The notes under the pieces were generated by a model. It was not told the origin of the DNA. It searched no databases and saw only the letters and a program-made list of their open reading frames with translations. This document shows positions 1-6,462 of a stretch of 7,832 bases of DNA, piece after piece (position 1 is the stretch's first letter; every line of letters begins with the position of its first letter). This DNA is from an uncultured Micrococcales bacterium (lineage in GTDB: Bacteria; Actinomycetota; Actinomycetes; Actinomycetales; Microbacteriaceae), in NCBI GenBank assembly GCA_913060985.1, contig CAJXTQ010000025.1, positions 1 through 7,832 of the forward strand. Direction: 5' to 3'. A program made the translations under genes and the position numbers.

Positions 1-826
1 CGTCGCTTGTTGTGTGGGCACCGATTCTGTATGTGAGCGCCTCAATCAAAAAAGGTCCCTTGCCGTCTCGGATTTCATCCATGTGCAGCTTCGTTGCTGC
101 ATAACTTGCCAAGACGTCGTTGCCATCAATTCTGATTCCCGGAACACCAAACCCAAGGCCACGGGTGAAAAGTGGCACCTTGGTGGTGGTTTCAACATTG
201 GAGCTAATTGCCCACTGATTGTTTTGAATAAAGAACATCAGCGGAGACTCATTTACCGCTGCGAACAACAGTGCTTCGCTGACATCTCCCTCAGCGGTTG
301 CCCCGTCTCCGATATATGTAATCACCGCCATGTCATCGTCTGAGCCGGTGCCAACCTTTCCATCGAATTTGACACCCATCGCATACCCTGCCGCATGCAA
401 AGTTTGACTGGCTAAAACAATCGCATAGTGATGAAAGCGAGTTTCATTCGGATCCCATCCTCCGTGATTGACTCCTCGCATCATTTTTAGAATCGACATC
501 AGTTCAACGCCGTGAGTGATTGCCACCCCGTGCTCTCGATAGCTTGGGAAGATGTGGTCATTGGGGCCAACGGCGTAGCCCGAACCTATCTGCGCTCCCT
601 CTTGCCCAATCGCTGGAACCCAGAGACCAAGCTGCCCCTGTCGTTGAAGTGCGGTGGCCTCTTCATCGAAACGACGAATGCGGGCCATGTCCCGATAAAA
701 CTTTTTGTAATCATCCTCGCCAAGCTGATCGATTACCTCCCCGTACTGGGAGTATTTTTTGGGAACCTCATACTGACCTTCTTTATCCAGAAGTTGCAGC
801 ATTTGTTCCGAAGCTGGCTGGTTCAT
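1..826 (-). CDS. pdhA: 2-oxoacid dehydrogenase E1 component, alpha subunit (pyruvate/branched-chain type), partial: C-terminus outside window
   Basis: E1 alpha pairs with E1 beta to decarboxylate a 2-oxoacid with thiamine diphosphate (TPP) and acylate the lipoyl group of E2 in the cytoplasmic dehydrogenase complex. The reading frame is open from an ATG at 826 to the left edge, giving 275 residues of an expected 360-380. The TPP/Mg motif runs from GDG at 173-175 (IGDGATAEGD) to QNN at 201-203. Also visible are the family segments QGQLGLWVPAIGQEGAQ (63-79), PSYREHG (94-100) and RIGAHTTSD (267-275), the last being the active-site His/phosphorylation-loop region. Upstream of the ATG there is only a weak GGA four bases away; a TANNNT-type -10 (TAAATT) seven bases upstream would fit a leaderless mRNA. 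The next gene is divergent, 37 bp away; E1 beta and E2 would be expected further left. The family is certain, but pyruvate versus branched-chain substrate (bkdA) cannot be decided from this subunit alone, so the symbol is provisional. Confidence 0.93.
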   Translation of the reverse strand, partial: MNQPASEQMLQLLDKEGQYEVPKKYSQYGEVIDQLGEDDYKKFYRDMARIRRFDEEATALQRQGQLGLWVPAIGQEGAQIGSGYAVGPNDHIFPSYREHGVAITHGVELMSILKMMRGVNHGGWDPNETRFHHYAIVLASQTLHAAGYAMGVKFDGKVGTGSDDDMAVITYIGDGATAEGDVSEALLFAAVNESPLMFFIQNNQWAISSNVETTTKVPLFTRGLGFGVPGIRIDGNDVLASYAATKLHMDEIRDGKGPFLIEALTYRIGAHTTSD

Positions 827-863
827 TGATTCCAATTTATAGGAATGCTGAAATAATTCTGGA
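827..863. promoter_or_regulatory. 37-bp divergent intergenic region, putative back-to-back promoters for leaderless transcripts
   Basis: Both flanking genes must start transcription in or next to this gap. On the plus strand AATAAT (852-857) ends six bases before the ATG at 864. On the minus strand TAAATT (839-834) ends seven bases before the ATG at 826. These distances would put the transcription start at or near each start codon. Neither gene has a well-placed Shine-Dalgarno, and no convincing -35 hexamer is visible. Leaderless mRNAs are common in Actinobacteria. The promoter call is inference from spacing and AT content. Confidence 0.35.
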
Positions 864-1289
864 ATGTTGAGATTCCTAATTACGACTGTCGCCAATGCCT
901 TCGGGTTATGGGTGGCCAACAACCTCATCCCTCAAATCTCTCTAACCCCCTATGGCGGAGATGGTTTGGTGGAGACAATCGGAACGTATTTGGTTGTCGG
1001 GGCAATCTTTGGTCTAGTCAATGCCGTTTTGGGAACCTTGATAAAGATCATCGCCTTTCCGCTTTACATCATCAGTTTCGGCCTTATCTCCTTCGTGGTA
1101 AACGGTGCATTGCTGTTATTTGTCGCCTACCTCTCGACGCTGATTGGTGCAGAGGTGTTTGCCATCGATGGCTTCACCTCGGAGGGTCTCACAATTGACA
1201 CCCTCGGGTTTGCAATCCTGGCAGCGATTGTGATTTCCATAAGTGCTTTCATTGCGCGTTCTCTGTTGAAATTAATCGGAATTCGCTAA
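864..1289 (+). CDS. Phage holin family protein (mycobacterial 4-TM superfamily IV type), small membrane protein
   Basis: This is a 141-residue, almost wholly hydrophobic protein with about four membrane segments, near residues 4-20, 40-60, 62-88 and 113-135. The pattern GLVNAVLGTLIKIIAFPLYIISFG followed by VVNGALLLFVAYL, with conserved-looking N53, P66, G73 and N80, is typical of the phage_holin_4_2 family. These are chromosomal proteins in most Actinobacteria and other bacteria. Despite the name, their role is generally unknown and lysis has not been shown for most members. The ATG at 864 has only GGA directly adjacent, so it may be translated leaderless. The gene ends tail to tail with the hydrolase gene: its TAA (1287-1289) shares bases with the hydrolase TAG (1286-1288). 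There is no phage gene nearby, so prophage origin is unlikely. Confidence 0.8.
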   Translation: MLRFLITTVANAFGLWVANNLIPQISLTPYGGDGLVETIGTYLVVGAIFGLVNAVLGTLIKIIAFPLYIISFGLISFVVNGALLLFVAYLSTLIGAEVFAIDGFTSEGLTIDTLGFAILAAIVISISAFIARSLLKLIGIR

Positions 1290-2572
1290 CCCTTCAGCTT
1301 GAACTGGTAGCTGGTTGCATTGCCAGTTGGAAATTTCATTTGCTCAATGACGTTTTTTAGACCCTCATCAGCGGATTCATCCATCAATTTTGCAGTCTCG
1401 ATATAGCTCTTCATTGAATGCGCATCGACAATGGTTTCTGCTTCAGGGGTGTTTTGAACGGTCACCCAAGTTTTTGAAATCGGATTGGTCTGACCACTAA
1501 GAGCGGGAACAATGTCATTGGCATGCTCAATCGAAACCACCGGGATATCCAAATTCTGATGAGCTATTGGAGCACCTACGCTTATCAGTCCAGCTGTTTT
1601 GTAATCACCGCTGACCGCCAGGTTGGATGCGATGATTCCGCCTTGCGAATGACCAATCAGAAGCAACCTGTCTGAGTCCGAAACCTTTAGCTTTTCTAGG
1701 CTCTGCCTGACTGCTAGCTCGCTGGCGGCCAATTCAGTTGATGTCATAACGGAGATATTTGATCCGACATTGAAGACATTCTCGCCAGCTAGCTTGCTGC
1801 TTTGAGTTCCAGGGATATAGACCACCAGGTCTCGGCCTGTTTTGGTTTTGAAACTATCAATTCGGATAGCAGAACTTGGGTTGAAATAGCTCTGTTGCAA
1901 CCGGGATAGCTTCTCGATGAAAGTATTTGCCGACAGGGTTTGATTGGTTGCAATTAGCTTTGACTCTGTCACTGGCAACGATCTGATTCCGAGAAAAAAC
2001 AAATTGCCCTGAAGTTGAGCGAGTAGGTCGGGAACTTTTTGTGGGGATTGGTCAAATGCTGATCCAAAAGGCCAAGAGGGTGCGGAAAGAGTTATTGGTG
2101 CGAGTGACGCTGCCGAGCGCATGGCGTTTGTTGCGGCTGCCGAGGGTGGTGCGGTTAGACCAACGATGGCCATCGCTGCGGTCATCGGTGCAAATAGATT
2201 TCCTGCATACCGAAGCCTTGGAATTGGTAAAGACATCAGCTCCCAGGGAAACTTCTTGGCGACCGAAAGGTACTGATTCTCTATTTGGTGCGCCATTTGG
2301 ATTTCATTAGAAAAATAGGATTCGTTGGCTAGATAAAGCTTGTATTGCAAAGCCTCAAGACGGGAGACAATCTCATCAAGCTTGATTCTTCTATTTATGA
2401 AAAACACCAGGTTGGGAATCTCGAAGCCAAAAACGGTTTCCTGCCAGATCATTTCGGTCTTTGCCCTCTGCAAGTGATTGATCGCCTGCCCTACCCACTC
2501 CGAGCACCTAGCTATTTCATCTCTGGTGGCAACAATTTTTGGATTGCCGCCATAGATAACAAGCTCATTCAT
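1286..2572 (-). CDS. Alpha/beta-hydrolase-like protein with lipase-type GHSQG motif, function unknown
   Basis: This is a 428-residue protein. The C-terminal third is a serine hydrolase: LVVYIPGTQ (249-257) is the strand and oxyanion region, LLLIGHSQGG (303-312) is the nucleophile elbow with Ser309, and D353 (in HANDIVPAL) and H385 (in VDAHSMKSY) are likely to complete the triad. The first about 110 residues look mainly helical and charged and contain W-V-G at 26-28. Residues about 124-160 are Ala/Pro-rich and moderately hydrophobic, possibly a membrane segment or linker. There is no clear N-terminal signal peptide. The start is fixed: an in-frame TAA directly precedes the ATG. No good Shine-Dalgarno is seen, and the upstream 49-codon ORF ends 8 bp inside this gene, so translational coupling is likely. 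The N-terminal helices plus lipase-like C-terminus recall actinobacterial hydrolases with WXG100-like N-termini, but substrate and location cannot be told. Confidence 0.8.
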   Translation of the reverse strand: MNELVIYGGNPKIVATRDEIARCSEWVGQAINHLQRAKTEMIWQETVFGFEIPNLVFFINRRIKLDEIVSRLEALQYKLYLANESYFSNEIQMAHQIENQYLSVAKKFPWELMSLPIPRLRYAGNLFAPMTAAMAIVGLTAPPSAAATNAMRSAASLAPITLSAPSWPFGSAFDQSPQKVPDLLAQLQGNLFFLGIRSLPVTESKLIATNQTLSANTFIEKLSRLQQSYFNPSSAIRIDSFKTKTGRDLVVYIPGTQSSKLAGENVFNVGSNISVMTSTELAASELAVRQSLEKLKVSDSDRLLLIGHSQGGIIASNLAVSGDYKTAGLISVGAPIAHQNLDIPVVSIEHANDIVPALSGQTNPISKTWVTVQNTPEAETIVDAHSMKSYIETAKLMDESADEGLKNVIEQMKFPTGNATSYQFKLKG

Positions 2573-2714
2573 TTAGCTCTGAATACAACTGCCAAATTAT
2601 CTCTTGCAGCTGCAGCTGATAGCTGTTCTGGGCGTCGCCAAACCAGAGAGCCGCATCTGGTTGCGCAACCTCCAGAGCCGATATTGCCAATCTGATCAAC
2701 ACGTCACCGTCCAT
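2565..2714 (-). CDS. Small ORF with WxG motif directly upstream of the hydrolase, putative
   Basis: This is a 49-residue ORF that would be missed by size cut-offs. It runs from ATG (2714-2712) to TGA (2567-2565), and its last 8 bases overlap the start of the hydrolase gene. Residues 5-18 (VLIRLAISALEVAQ) and 27-47 (DAQNSYQLQLQEIIWQLYSEL) look like two amphipathic helices joined by ALWFG (22-26). This helix-W-x-G-helix layout resembles WXG100/ESX-type helical hairpins, but at half their usual length of about 100. No Shine-Dalgarno is visible; GATTAT ends five bases before the ATG and could be a -10 for a near-leaderless mRNA. Overlap with the next gene and a protein-like composition support it being real. 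Against it are the short length and the lack of any homology check. Function unknown. Confidence 0.5.
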   Translation of the reverse strand: MDGDVLIRLAISALEVAQPDAALWFGDAQNSYQLQLQEIIWQLYSELNE

Positions 2715-2773
2715 GCAAAATAATCAGCAACAATCTGCTTTTGAAAACTGATGAATGTTGATTCGGTGGAAAA

Positions 2774-2787
2774 GCCCTATTTAGGGC
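2774..2787. repeat. Perfect palindromic element GCCCTA-TT-TAGGGC in front of purB
   Basis: Two perfect 6-bp arms are separated by 2 bp, ending 12 bases before the purB GTG. As DNA it could be an operator. As RNA it would form a 5-bp stem with an AUUU loop in a purB leader. It is not followed by a T-run, so it is not a classical terminator. A role in purine control is possible but is only inferred from position. Confidence 0.4.
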
Positions 2788-2799
2788 AAGATTGGGAGG

Positions 2800-4179
2800 G
2801 TGAGCGAGCTAAATAAACAACCCATTAGTCCACTGGATGGAAGGTACCAATCTCAAGTCAGTGGCTTGGGGGAGTTTTTTAGCGAGGCTGGCCTCAACAG
2901 AGCACGTGTGCAGGTTGAAATTGAGTGGCTAATAAAGCTTGCCGATGCTGATTATTTCGATGTGAAGCCCTTCAATGATGAAGAACAGAACAAACTCCGT
3001 GCCATCTACCAGGAATTCGACTCGGAATCGCAAGAGCAGATCGCAGAAATTGAGAAAACAACTCGTCACGACGTGAAGGCGGTCGAATATTTCATTCGTA
3101 ACCACCTAGACAAGCTATGGCTGACAGACAGAGCGGAGCTGGTTCACTTCAGTTGCACCAGTGAAGATATCAACAACCTTGCCTACGCACTAACCATCAA
3201 GCAGGCAACTGAGGATGTTTGGCTACCCAAGGCCAAAGAGGTTCGGCAAAAGCTAGTGAAAATGGCCCACGAAAATGCAGAGCTGGGGATGCTTTCCCGA
3301 ACACATGGGCAACCAGCAACTCCCACCACTCTCGGCAAGGAGATTGCCGTCTTTGCTCACAGACTGAATAGACAGATTTTAAGGGTTGAAAATCAGGAGG
3401 TGCTCGGTAAGTTCTCCGGAGCAACCGGCACCTTCGCCGCTCACCTTTCAGCCAAGCCTGAAGTCGACTGGTTGGCAGAGGCTAAAGATTTTGTGGAGTC
3501 ATTAGGGCTTAAATTCAATTCGGTTACAACTCAGATTGAGTCTCACGATTGGCAGGCAGAGCTCTATCAGGGAATAACTCATTTCAACCGAATTCTTCAT
3601 AACCTAGCTACTGATGTTTGGACCTACATCTCCCTTGGTTATTTCAAACAAACACCGGTTGCCGGTGCGACCGGCTCATCGACAATGCCGCATAAAATCA
3701 ATCCAATTAGGTTTGAAAATGCTGAGGCAAACCTGGAGCTATCAAACGCTATTCTCGATTCACTCAGCCAAACTCTTGTCACCTCAAGATTGCAGAGGGA
3801 TTTGACTGACAGCTCTGCCCAAAGAAACATCGGTGTTGGTTTCGCTCACAGCCTTCTAGCACTTGACAACATCAATAGGGGTCTAGATGAATTGGAAGTT
3901 GACCGAGTTGGCATCCGGGCTGATCTATTGGACTCGTGGGAGGTGTTGGCAGAGGCAGTTCAGACTGTTATCCGAGCGGAGGTCGCTGAAGGAAATTCTG
4001 ATATCTCCGATCCTTACGCCATGCTGAAAGAACTAACCCGAGGAAAAGGCATAGATGAAGAGAGTCTTACCGGTTTCATAGCCGGACTGGATATCTCACA
4101 ACAGGCGAAAGACCGGCTCTTATTGCTAAAGCCGGAGAATTACGTGGGATTGGCCGCGAAGATAGCTGGCTCTGTTTAG
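2800..4179 (+). CDS. purB: Adenylosuccinate lyase, E. coli PurB type
   Basis: PurB acts twice in purine synthesis: it splits SAICAR to AICAR plus fumarate, and adenylosuccinate to AMP plus fumarate, as a cytoplasmic homotetramer. The protein is 459 residues (E. coli PurB is 456) and follows that subgroup throughout. It has SPLDGRY (10-16), the TSEDINN substrate loop (120-126), RTHGQPATP with catalytic His169 (167-175), and the fumarate-lyase signature GSSTMPHKINP (292-302) with the catalytic serine at 293/294. It also has RDLTDSSAQRNIGVG (333-347) and PYAMLKELTRGK near the C-terminus. All key residues are present. The start is GTG: an in-frame TAG lies at 2782-2784 and no other start precedes SPLDGRY. 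The purine-rich GGGAGG (2794-2799) abuts the GTG with no spacer, so it is not a normal ribosome-binding site. The stop overlaps the convergent gene at 4176 by 4 bp. Confidence 0.97.
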   Translation: MSELNKQPISPLDGRYQSQVSGLGEFFSEAGLNRARVQVEIEWLIKLADADYFDVKPFNDEEQNKLRAIYQEFDSESQEQIAEIEKTTRHDVKAVEYFIRNHLDKLWLTDRAELVHFSCTSEDINNLAYALTIKQATEDVWLPKAKEVRQKLVKMAHENAELGMLSRTHGQPATPTTLGKEIAVFAHRLNRQILRVENQEVLGKFSGATGTFAAHLSAKPEVDWLAEAKDFVESLGLKFNSVTTQIESHDWQAELYQGITHFNRILHNLATDVWTYISLGYFKQTPVAGATGSSTMPHKINPIRFENAEANLELSNAILDSLSQTLVTSRLQRDLTDSSAQRNIGVGFAHSLLALDNINRGLDELEVDRVGIRADLLDSWEVLAEAVQTVIRAEVAEGNSDISDPYAMLKELTRGKGIDEESLTGFIAGLDISQQAKDRLLLLKPENYVGLAAKIAGSV

Positions 4180-4391
4180 TCCAACTTGGGCTTGTTTGGA
4201 TCCTGCGGGGGTTCGTCTTTGATTGCCAGATCAAGAGTCGCAAGCCCAACAACGGTGACAATAAAAATCGACCCACCCCAAATAAGCCCCGCCATTGGGT
4301 CTCTGATGATGACCGCAATCACTGTCCCGGAGAGAACTCCAGTTATCGCCGACAGGCCAAGATAGATTCTGGCCGACTGAAAGCGTCTCAT
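4176..4391 (-). CDS. Small two-helix membrane protein, hypothetical
   Basis: This is a 71-residue protein with two predicted membrane segments (about 9-29 and 34-55) and a short hydrophilic Pro/Lys/Asp-rich tail (DEPPQDPNKPKLD). The N-terminus MRRFQSAR is basic, so N-in topology and a cytoplasmic tail are likely. I do not recognise a family. It lies 15 bases after the stop of a 47-codon ORF, and GGACGG a few bases before the ATG may serve as a weak ribosome-binding site. It appears to be the last gene of the transcript that begins at dnaB. Its TAA (4178-4176) interleaves with the purB TAG (4177-4179), leaving no space for a terminator between the two convergent genes. Confidence 0.7.
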   Translation of the reverse strand: MRRFQSARIYLGLSAITGVLSGTVIAVIIRDPMAGLIWGGSIFIVTVVGLATLDLAIKDEPPQDPNKPKLD

Positions 4392-4406
4392 AGACCCGTC
4401 CGTTCT

Positions 4407-4550
4407 TTAGTTTCCCCTGATGGAGCCCAACAAATCAGAAATGATTTCGCTTCCAAAAAATAATCCAAATCCCACAATTACTGCCCCGCTGATGATGATC
4501 AATGTGTATTGGACCGCAGGGGGCGGGTTGAATTGGTATTTGGCCACCAC
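4407..4550 (-). CDS. 47-residue single-pass membrane ORF in the dnaB downstream cluster, putative
   Basis: This small ORF fills most of the gap between two minus-strand genes. It starts GTG-GTG (4550-4545), one base after the stop of the upstream DUF308-like gene, and ends at TAA (4409-4407). The product has a short N-terminus with YQFNPPP (residues 5-11) and then one strongly hydrophobic segment, YTLIIISGAVIVGFGLFFG (15-33). It ends in a short tail, SEIISDLLGSIRGN. NPPP-type N-termini before a membrane helix occur in small actinobacterial membrane proteins. There is no Shine-Dalgarno, but start-stop adjacency allows coupled translation. The tight fit, hydrophobic helix and good frame favour a real gene; length and the lack of a homology check keep confidence moderate. 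The function is unknown. Confidence 0.55.
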   Translation of the reverse strand: MVAKYQFNPPPAVQYTLIIISGAVIVGFGLFFGSEIISDLLGSIRGN

Positions 4551-4551
4551 A

Positions 4552-5061
4552 CTATTTTGAAGGAGTGGCGGCTGCGATACCCAAATGAACCGCTGAAATT
4601 ACCAAATAAGCTCCGAAGAAGCCAACGGCCGAGACGATATCGAGAGGAGCAAATAAGAACAATGCCCCCAGAAGAAGAGCTAAGACAGCACTTATGAGAT
4701 AGTCCCTGCCAAGTCTGGTTGATGTTTTTTCTTTTCTTGCCGCATACAATTCCAAGACCCCACTTAGCAGTCCCCAGGCGGTAACGAGTGCAATAAACCC
4801 TGCGATCTCGGTTTGATCCCCCTGTGGAACCAGGAATGCAAAAACACCGATAATCAAAGCAATTACAGCGAAGGGAATAGCTTCAATTGTGGCGATCCCT
4901 CTTTTGCCAATGAAGTGAACGGCGAAAGTTATAGCAGCTAGAGAGACGCCGTAAATGCCCAGTGCAATTAGGCCAATAGAGGCCGAGTGATCTTGTGAAA
5001 AAGTGATAAAAAATCCAACCGCCAAACTGATTGCAGCTCTTAGGCCGGAGGAAAGTCGCAT
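4552..5061 (-). CDS. DUF308/HdeD-like multi-pass membrane protein
   Basis: This is a 169-residue protein with about six membrane segments, near 8-21, 27-50, 58-79, 85-107, 120-138 and 141-164. The second half (AWGLLSGVLELYAARKEK, then a Tyr-Leu-rich helix and LFLFAPLDIVSAVGFFGAYLV) has the pattern W..l.G..E..aa...., long helix, P..... seen in DUF308/HdeD-family proteins. HdeD is linked to acid resistance in E. coli, but the role in Actinobacteria is unknown, and the match here is by eye. The start lies four bases after the dnaB stop with a weak AAAGATAG upstream, so it is almost certainly co-transcribed with dnaB. The association with replication is probably only by operon position. Confidence 0.65.
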   Translation of the reverse strand: MRLSSGLRAAISLAVGFFITFSQDHSASIGLIALGIYGVSLAAITFAVHFIGKRGIATIEAIPFAVIALIIGVFAFLVPQGDQTEIAGFIALVTAWGLLSGVLELYAARKEKTSTRLGRDYLISAVLALLLGALFLFAPLDIVSAVGFFGAYLVISAVHLGIAAATPSK

Positions 5062-5065
5062 TCGA

Positions 5066-6406
5066 CTATCTTTGCATATTCATAAAGCGAGAGTAGTGGC
5101 CCTGGAATGCAACAACCACAGTTCCAGTGGGTCCGTTTCTCTGCTTTGCGAGGATCAAATCTGCCTCGCCCGCTCGAGGGTGGTCTTTTTCAAAAACCCC
5201 CTCACGATGGAGCAAAACGACAACGTCGGCGTCTTGCTCCAACGAACCACTCTCACGCAGATGTGACAACTCAGGCTTCTTGTCCTTGCTCTGCTCTGTT
5301 TGGCGGTTCAGCTGAGAAATAGCAATCACGGGAACGCCCAATTCCTTTGCCAGAAGCTTCAATGCTCTTGAAAACTCTGAAACCTCCTGCTGCCTGGACT
5401 CAACTTTCTTACCTGAGGTCAAAAGTTGCAAATAGTCAATTACAACCATTTTCAAATCAGTCTGCTGTGCGAGCCTTCTGCACTTAGCCCTGATTTCAAC
5501 CAGCGTCATGTTCGGAGAATCGTCGATAAAAAGTGGTGCGTCGTTTATTTTTCCGCGAGTCGCAGCTATTTTTGACCAGTCCTTTTCGGCCAGCATTCCT
5601 TTTCGCATTGACTGCAGGCTGGTCGCAGACTCCGCGCTCAACAAACGCATAGCTATCTCGGCGCGACCCATTTCCAAGCTAAAAAATATCGTGCTCTTGC
5701 CTTGAGTAATAGCTGCGTTCCTGGCGATATCCAAAGCCAAAGTCGATTTACCCATGGCTGGCCTGGCCGCCAAAATGACAAGCTGCCCACCATGAAGACC
5801 ATGAGTCATTTGATCAAGCTCTGTAAAACCGGTTGCGATTCCAGTCAGCTCACCGCCACGATTCTGTGCCATCTCCATTTCCTGGATGGCGTCTTCGATA
5901 CTTGTATTCAAAGCAACGAAGTCTTCGCCAGCCGTATCTGACGCAACTTTGAATATTTCTGACTGGGCTTCGTTGACCAGCTCACTTACCTCGCCCTGGC
6001 TCTCATATCCACTTTGAGCAATTCGAGTTCCAGCCTCAATGAGCCTCCTCAGAACCGCTTTTTCGCTAACGATTGACGCGTAGTAGCTGGCACTAGCAGC
6101 AGTCGGAACAAAGGCCGCTAATTCGTGGAGGTAATCCGCACCGCCGGCCTTGAGAAGGTTGCCTGTTTTATTCAGTTCATCCGTGACAGCGATGACATCG
6201 GTTGGTTCACCTTTTCCAAATAACGAAAGAATCGCATTGAACACAAATTCGTGTTTCGGCGCATAAAAATCCGAGGCTCTAACTTCTTCAAAAACCTCAG
6301 CGACAGCCTCTTGACTGAGCAGCATTCCACCCAGCGTTGCCTTCTCGGCATTAAGGTCATTAGGAAGCGTCCTAACTGAACCCTCTACTGGTGCGACCAT
6401 ACTCAT
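5066..6406 (-). CDS. dnaB: Replicative DNA helicase DnaB
   Basis: DnaB is the hexameric 5'-3' ATP-driven helicase at the replication fork. It also binds primase through its N-terminal domain. The product is 446 residues from the ATG at 6406. The N-terminal domain covers roughly residues 15-165, and the RecA-like domain starts near 185 (TGIATGFTELDQMTHGL). Walker A is ARPAMGKST (214-222; Lys220), then SLEM (243-246), Walker B VVIDYLQLL (321-329), SQLNR (364-368), RESGSLEQDAD (384-394) and the KQRNGPTG segment (421-428) with the arginine finger. Length and motifs are complete and there is no intein, although inteins occur in actinobacterial DnaB. A longer frame reaches a TTG at 6439, but a GGAGGA Shine-Dalgarno lies seven bases before the 6406 ATG and is inside that extension, so 6406 is preferred. 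It heads a run of minus-strand membrane-protein genes. Confidence 0.97.
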   Translation of the reverse strand: MSMVAPVEGSVRTLPNDLNAEKATLGGMLLSQEAVAEVFEEVRASDFYAPKHEFVFNAILSLFGKGEPTDVIAVTDELNKTGNLLKAGGADYLHELAAFVPTAASASYYASIVSEKAVLRRLIEAGTRIAQSGYESQGEVSELVNEAQSEIFKVASDTAGEDFVALNTSIEDAIQEMEMAQNRGGELTGIATGFTELDQMTHGLHGGQLVILAARPAMGKSTLALDIARNAAITQGKSTIFFSLEMGRAEIAMRLLSAESATSLQSMRKGMLAEKDWSKIAATRGKINDAPLFIDDSPNMTLVEIRAKCRRLAQQTDLKMVVIDYLQLLTSGKKVESRQQEVSEFSRALKLLAKELGVPVIAISQLNRQTEQSKDKKPELSHLRESGSLEQDADVVVLLHREGVFEKDHPRAGEADLILAKQRNGPTGTVVVAFQGHYSRFMNMQR

Positions 6407-6413
6407 GGGCAGT

Positions 6414-6419
6414 TCCTCC
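6414..6419 (-). promoter_or_regulatory. Ribosome-binding site that sets the dnaB start
   Basis: GGAGGA on the minus strand lies seven bases before ATG 6406. It is the strongest Shine-Dalgarno near this gene and argues against the upstream TTG at 6439, which has none. Confidence 0.85.
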
Positions 6420-6441
6420 AGAACTATTTTGCGAGCCAAAT

Positions 6442-6458
6442 TTCACAAATACTGTGAA
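6442..6458. promoter_or_regulatory. Perfect dyad TTCACA-N5-TGTGAA at the expected dnaB transcription start, putative operator or leader hairpin
   Basis: Two perfect 6-bp arms flank AATAC. The dyad begins five bases downstream (minus strand) of a TATAAA -10-like hexamer, so it would overlap the transcription start. That is the usual place for a repressor operator. As RNA it would be a 6-bp hairpin with a 5-base loop in the dnaB leader. The order is TTCACA...TGTGAA, the reverse of the CRP/GlxR order TGTGA...TCACA, so a CRP-type site is not claimed. Confidence 0.4.
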
Positions 6459-6462
6459 GACC

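Noticed and set aside
512..870. Two overlapping plus-strand ORFs of 105 and 116 codons
   Set aside because: They are antisense shadows of the E1 alpha gene, which has complete TPP-binding motifs on the minus strand.
864..1289. Holin-like gene as a prophage remnant
   Set aside because: This family is a normal chromosomal protein in Actinobacteria and there is no endolysin, portal, integrase or attachment-like repeat nearby.
2565..2572. Frameshift joining the 49-codon ORF to the hydrolase
   Set aside because: The 8-bp overlap with clean stop and start codons fits two coupled genes, and no slippery sequence is visible at the junction.
2041..2695. Plus-strand ORFs opposite the hydrolase (89 and 116 codons)
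   Set aside because: Arg/Leu-rich, no recognisable motif, wholly antisense to the hydrolase and its upstream small ORF.
2774..2787. Palindrome before purB as a transcription terminator for something upstream
   Set aside because: There is no plus-strand gene just upstream, the arms are short and no T-run follows.
5003..5941. Several plus-strand ORFs of 62-87 codons across dnaB
   Set aside because: All are antisense to the fully conserved DnaB frame and show no protein-like pattern.
5066..6406. Possible intein in dnaB
   Set aside because: Walker A, Walker B and the C-terminal motifs are contiguous and the length is that of an uninterrupted DnaB.
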